Below are positions 45,335-48,346 of a DNA stretch of 48,346 nt, in pieces. This stretch comes from Clostridia bacterium (GTDB lineage Bacteria; Bacillota; Clostridia; Oscillospirales; CAG-272), in assembly GCA_017452475.1 (NCBI GenBank), contig JAFTMJ010000007.1:1-48346 (forward strand), given 5' to 3'. The translations under genes were made by a program, and so were the position numbers. Positions within the stretch are counted from its first letter, which is position 1; each line of letters starts with the position of its first letter. Below the pieces are notes generated by a model. That model was not told where the DNA came from. It saw nothing but the letters and a program-made list of their open reading frames with translations, and made no database searches.

Positions 45335-45902
45335 TGCAGGCAATCCAAGCCAATTTGTAAGAGTGCCTTTGCCCCAAATTGCATTTTCAGGCAGGTCGAA
45401 TGTGGGCAAAAGCTCACTTATTAACACCCTGCTTAACAGAAAATCCTTAGCAAGGGTTAGCTCTGCCCCGGGAAAAACCATAACCGTTAACTTTTACGAT
45501 GTTGACAAGAAGCTTTTCTTGGTGGATTTACCCGGCTACGGATATGCGAAAAGAACTAAGGAGGACCAGTTAAAATGGTCCACATTGGTTGACGGCTATT
45601 TTACCAACAACCCTAATTTAGACCTGTTACGTCTTGTTGTTCAGCTTGTGGACTCAAGAATTGGACTTACCAAGGATGACAGGGATATGGTTGAGTTTTT
45701 AAACCAAATGGAGCTGCCTTATATTATTGTGGCGACAAAAACAGACAAGCTAAACAAAACCGAGCGAGAAAAGGCGGTTAACTCCTTAGTTACCGACCCC
45801 TCTATCGCGCCCGGCACACAAATTATACTCTTTTCCTCCGAGAGCAAGGAGGGAAAAGCCGATGTGTGGGATGCCATACTTCGTTATGCCTTACGGGAGT
45901 GA
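45297..45902 (+). CDS. engB: ribosome biogenesis GTPase YsxC/EngB
   Basis: 201 residues. G1 GRSNVGKSSLINTLL, switch region APGKTITVNF, G3 DLPGYGYAK and G4 ATKTDKLNK. It assists late 50S assembly. The start lies 38 bases within lon in another frame, an overlap that is unusual in length but the [15 protein letters not shown] start is the only one that gives a complete N-terminus. lon-engB is also the Bacillus order. Confidence 0.95.
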   Translation: MKVNVNNVSLKISAGNPSQFVRVPLPQIAFSGRSNVGKSSLINTLLNRKSLARVSSAPGKTITVNFYDVDKKLFLVDLPGYGYAKRTKEDQLKWSTLVDGYFTNNPNLDLLRLVVQLVDSRIGLTKDDRDMVEFLNQMELPYIIVATKTDKLNKTEREKAVNSLVTDPSIAPGTQIILFSSESKEGKADVWDAILRYALRE

Positions 45903-45904
45903 CA

Positions 45905-46582
45905 ATGGATTACATTATTGATTTCTTGTTGGAGCTTATAATTACTGCTCCTATCATACTGTTTGCGCTTACATTCCACGAATGCGCCCACGGCTTTGCC
46001 GCATACAAGCTGGGCGACCCAACTGCCAAGTATATGGGCAGGCTAACCCTAAACCCTTTAAAGCATTTAGACCCTATTGGCACTATTTGTATGCTCTTTG
46101 CGCATTTCGGTTGGGCAAGGCCTGTACCGATAGATATTAGCAATTTCAAGCACACAAAAAGGGATTTGGCTCTTAGCGCCTTGGCCGGACCTGTTGCTAA
46201 TCTGCTCCTTGGCTTTATCGGTTGCTTTTTATATGTTTTAACCCTTAATCTTTTGCCTGACTATTTTACAAGTGAGATAACCTTTAATCTTGCAAGGATT
46301 TTGGTGACCTTTGTTTACTATTTAGGCTGGTTAAACATTTCTCTTGCCCTATTCAATCTTTTGCCCATCCCTCCCCTTGACGGCTCAAAAATTCTTTACG
46401 CTTTTTTGCCGCCCAAGGCAAACAACTGGTGCAAGATGCACGAGCGTGAGATTGGGCTTGGATTTATGATTATTCTTATTGTTGACTCAAGGCTACTGGG
46501 CGGATACATCACCTACGGGCTTTCATTCGGAGTTAACGCTGTGTTTGACCTTTTTGTAAGCTTATTTCGATTAATGTTTTAA
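45905..46582 (+). CDS. site-2 protease family membrane metalloprotease (YwhC type)
   Basis: 225 residues with about five membrane segments. The zinc motif HECAH (H25, E26, H29) is in the first helix, ALSALAGPVANLLLG in the third, and LPIPPLDGSKIL carries the third-ligand Asp. This matches the short site-2 protease family without PDZ. Such proteases cut within membranes; the substrate is not known. The open frame begins at 45866 inside engB, but GGGAG and ATG 45905 after the engB stop set the start. Next to scpA in many Clostridia. Confidence 0.92.
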   Translation: MDYIIDFLLELIITAPIILFALTFHECAHGFAAYKLGDPTAKYMGRLTLNPLKHLDPIGTICMLFAHFGWARPVPIDISNFKHTKRDLALSALAGPVANLLLGFIGCFLYVLTLNLLPDYFTSEITFNLARILVTFVYYLGWLNISLALFNLLPIPPLDGSKILYAFLPPKANNWCKMHEREIGLGFMIILIVDSRLLGGYITYGLSFGVNAVFDLFVSLFRLMF

Positions 46583-46590
46583 GGAATATT

Positions 46591-47367
46591 ATGGAACAAA
46601 TTATTTATAAAATCGAGCAATTTGAGGGACCCTTAGATCTTTTGTTAAGCCTTTTGGCAAAAAACAAGATGAGCATTGAGGACATACAAATTGCGGTTAT
46701 TTGCGACCAATATATTGAGTATATTGAAACTGTACAATCCTATAATATTGAGCTTTCTGCGGAGTTTTTGGTAATGGCGTCTCAGCTTATGCTTATTAAG
46801 AGCAGGAAGCTGCTACCACGCGCAGATGAGAACGAAAAGGACCAGGACGAGGAGGAGCTTAAGTTAGCGCTTTTGGAATATGAAAGGGCAAAGGAGGCTT
46901 CCTCAAAGCTTGGCAGCCTATACTCTATTTACAACGGCAGAATGGAAAAGGATACTGATGAAATTCCTGCTGACCGTTCTTATGTTGCCGAGCATGATGT
47001 GAATCTATTATCCTTAGCGCTTATGCGTATTATCAATACAATTGAAGCAACCGATGAGGTAGCAAGCGAAAAGATAAAGCCCCTTATAAGCACAAAGACC
47101 GTTTCGGTTGGAGAAAGAGTTTTCTTCATTTTGCGTGTGCTTATTAACTGCGGTGACCGCGCGGATGTTATGGAATGCTTTAGCGATGTTGTAACTAAGC
47201 ACAAGGCGGTTGCCACCTTTATGGCGCTGCTTGAAATGCTAAAGGCGGGCAGGATTTATATTGAGGAGCAGGATTATGCGGTTGAGGATGAGGACGGCGT
47301 TATCAACCTTAACAGCGGTGTATATATTTGCTTGAAAAAAGGGAAACTAAGTAAGCAGGAGAGCTAA
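46591..47367 (+). CDS. scpA: segregation and condensation protein A
   Basis: 258 residues, kleisin subunit of SMC-ScpAB. N-terminal YKIEQFEGPLDLLLSLLAKNKMSIEDI, SAEFLVMASQLMLIKSRKLLP and the C-terminal winged helix with VATFMALLEMLKAGRIYIEEQ. Links SMC heads for chromosome condensation and segregation. Start AAGGAATATT before ATG; scpB starts one base after its stop. Confidence 0.95.
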   Translation: MEQIIYKIEQFEGPLDLLLSLLAKNKMSIEDIQIAVICDQYIEYIETVQSYNIELSAEFLVMASQLMLIKSRKLLPRADENEKDQDEEELKLALLEYERAKEASSKLGSLYSIYNGRMEKDTDEIPADRSYVAEHDVNLLSLALMRIINTIEATDEVASEKIKPLISTKTVSVGERVFFILRVLINCGDRADVMECFSDVVTKHKAVATFMALLEMLKAGRIYIEEQDYAVEDEDGVINLNSGVYICLKKGKLSKQES

Positions 47368-47368
47368 G

Positions 47369-48127
47369 ATGGACAACGGACATACTATTGATATTAATAA
47401 TACTGAGGCTGCCATTGAAGCTATTCTCTTTGCAGCCGGACACCCGATTACATATGAAAAATTGGCAGAGGTTTTGGACCTGTTTGAAAGCCAGGTTAAG
47501 GAAAAGGTTATTGCCTTTGCCGAGGAATACAACAACGATGAGAAAAAGGGCATTATGCTCTTGACCTTTGAGGACAAGTGCCAGCTTTGCACAAAGGAGC
47601 AATACCTCCCCTGCATTAAGGATGCTCTTGGAATTAGGAAGGGCGGCAACCTTTCCGCTTCATCACTTGAGGTTTTGGCAATAATAGCATATAACCAGGG
47701 CATCCGCCCCGTTACCCGTGCCTTTGTTGATATGGTCAGAAAGGTTGACAGTGCGTACATTGTAACAAGCCTTTGCGAAAAGAACCTTATTGAGCCTTGC
47801 GGTCGTCTTGATGCACCGGGCAGGCCCCATGTATACAGAACCACATCCACATTTTTAAGGTGCTTTGGCATTGACTCCTTGGAGCAGCTACCATATGTTG
47901 AGCTGCCTATGGCGCAAAATGAGGGTGAGATTATTCCCCTTGATATTGAAATTCCCGAGCCACGCAAGGATGAGGGCGATGATGCAACCGAGCAAAATGA
48001 CATTAAAACGAATACTAACGAGCCGGATACCGTTTTAGATGAAAGCGAGTCTTTAAGCAGCACCGATATCGAAAACAGCGAGGAAGAAAACGAGCTTGAC
48101 ACAGAAACCGAGGACCAAGAGGACTAA
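47369..48127 (+). CDS. scpB: segregation and condensation protein B
   Basis: 252 residues. Two winged-helix domains (AAIEAILFAAGHPITYEKLAEVL and LSASSLEVLAIIAYNQGIRPVTR) with the ScpB signature LIEPCGRLDAPGRPHVYRTT. After about 185 a long acidic, disordered tail (DEGDDATEQNDIKTN and beyond, ending in TEDQED) is longer than in Bacillus ScpB. Dimer that binds ScpA. GGAG lies within the end of scpA. The complementary strand carries a 251-codon open frame, which is a shadow. Confidence 0.94.
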   Translation: MDNGHTIDINNTEAAIEAILFAAGHPITYEKLAEVLDLFESQVKEKVIAFAEEYNNDEKKGIMLLTFEDKCQLCTKEQYLPCIKDALGIRKGGNLSASSLEVLAIIAYNQGIRPVTRAFVDMVRKVDSAYIVTSLCEKNLIEPCGRLDAPGRPHVYRTTSTFLRCFGIDSLEQLPYVELPMAQNEGEIIPLDIEIPEPRKDEGDDATEQNDIKTNTNEPDTVLDESESLSSTDIENSEEENELDTETEDQED

Positions 48128-48170
48128 TTAACCTTAAGAACCGTTAAATTAAGCAGAAGGAGGGGATACA

Positions 48171-48346
48171 ATGCCAATATTTGTATATGTTTTATTGGGC
48201 ATTGCCCTGCTTATTACCGGGTTACTGTTTTCAAGAGCTAAGGTATATATTATTTATGAGGATACCCTGCAGGTATATGCCAAATATCTTTTTTTGAAGT
48301 TTCACATTCTTCCCCCTAAGGAAAAGGAAAAAAAGAAAATCAAATA
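48171..48346 (+). CDS. DUF2953-like protein, 5' part only
   Basis: The first 58 codons before the window ends. AGGAGG precedes the ATG. One membrane helix (VYVLLGIALLITGLLF) is followed by AKVYIIYEDTLQVYAKYLFLKFHIL and a run of Lys/Glu (EKEKKKIK), matching the start of DUF2953 proteins, which commonly follow scpB in Clostridia and precede the spore-coat-related gerW/ytfJ. The call relies on context and N-terminal pattern. Confidence 0.65.
   Translation, partial: MPIFVYVLLGIALLITGLLFSRAKVYIIYEDTLQVYAKYLFLKFHILPPKEKEKKKIK

Noticed and set aside
47347-48102. 251-codon open frame on the minus strand
   Set aside because: It is antisense to scpB, Ser-rich without any family likeness, and arises from the Glu/Asp codon bias of scpB.

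Overview
The window looks like chromosomal DNA from an uncultured, low-GC, spore-forming Clostridia bacterium, probably from a gut-type habitat. The evidence is a Bacillus-type large SRP RNA followed by dnaX-ebfC-recR, dipicolinate synthase genes, a SpoIIP relative with a sigma-E-like promoter, a SigH-like sigma factor, a DUF4364 regulator, S-layer-homology and lipoprotein surface proteins, the TIGR03960/TIGR03936 radical-SAM pair, and AAGGAG-type ribosome sites. No species can be named from sequence alone. I see no rRNA, tRNA, CRISPR array, insertion sequence or prophage.

Layout. 1-6 kb is an accessory sugar/surface island: the 3' end of a GH172 (DUF2961) gene, a secreted BspA-like leucine-rich-repeat protein, a cytoplasmic GH32-like hydrolase and a MerR-FGGY fusion, in which a DNA-binding domain is joined to a sedoheptulokinase-like sugar kinase. 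Two promoters in the island share a near-identical MerR-type operator inside 19-bp spacers. 6-12 kb holds a MATE exporter, two membrane proteins translationally coupled to secA, and secA itself, broken by a one-base frameshift. 12-16 kb: trmL, then dpaA-dpaB-cls and trmB. 16-22 kb: TSCPD protein, polA, ispE, guaB. 22-26 kb: a lipoprotein, an AI-2E-family transporter, enolase. 26-30 kb: SRP RNA, dnaX, ebfC, recR and a DnaQ-BRCT exonuclease. 30-37 kb, minus strand: sigH-like gene, zinc-ribbon protein, then rlmB, a degenerate P-type ATPase-like protein and the radical-SAM pair. 37-41 kb: DUF4364, a catalytically degenerate SpoIIP, a MecA-like adaptor, an SLH surface protein. 41-48 kb: rqcH, then lon-engB-site-2 protease-scpA-scpB-DUF2953.

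Most of the window is ordinary housekeeping with tight operons (several TAATG or 4-base overlaps) and well-formed terminators between convergent genes. The parts that deserve attention are the MerR-sugar kinase fusion with its paired operators, the SpoIIP pseudoenzyme, the P-type ATPase pseudoenzyme, the secA frameshift and the two secA-coupled membrane proteins.

Several gene starts were moved from the longest open frame to an internal ATG because a Shine-Dalgarno sequence or promoter decides it (kinase, MATE, trmL, trmB, guaB, enolase, dnaX, DUF2344, mecA-like, SLH, site-2 protease).
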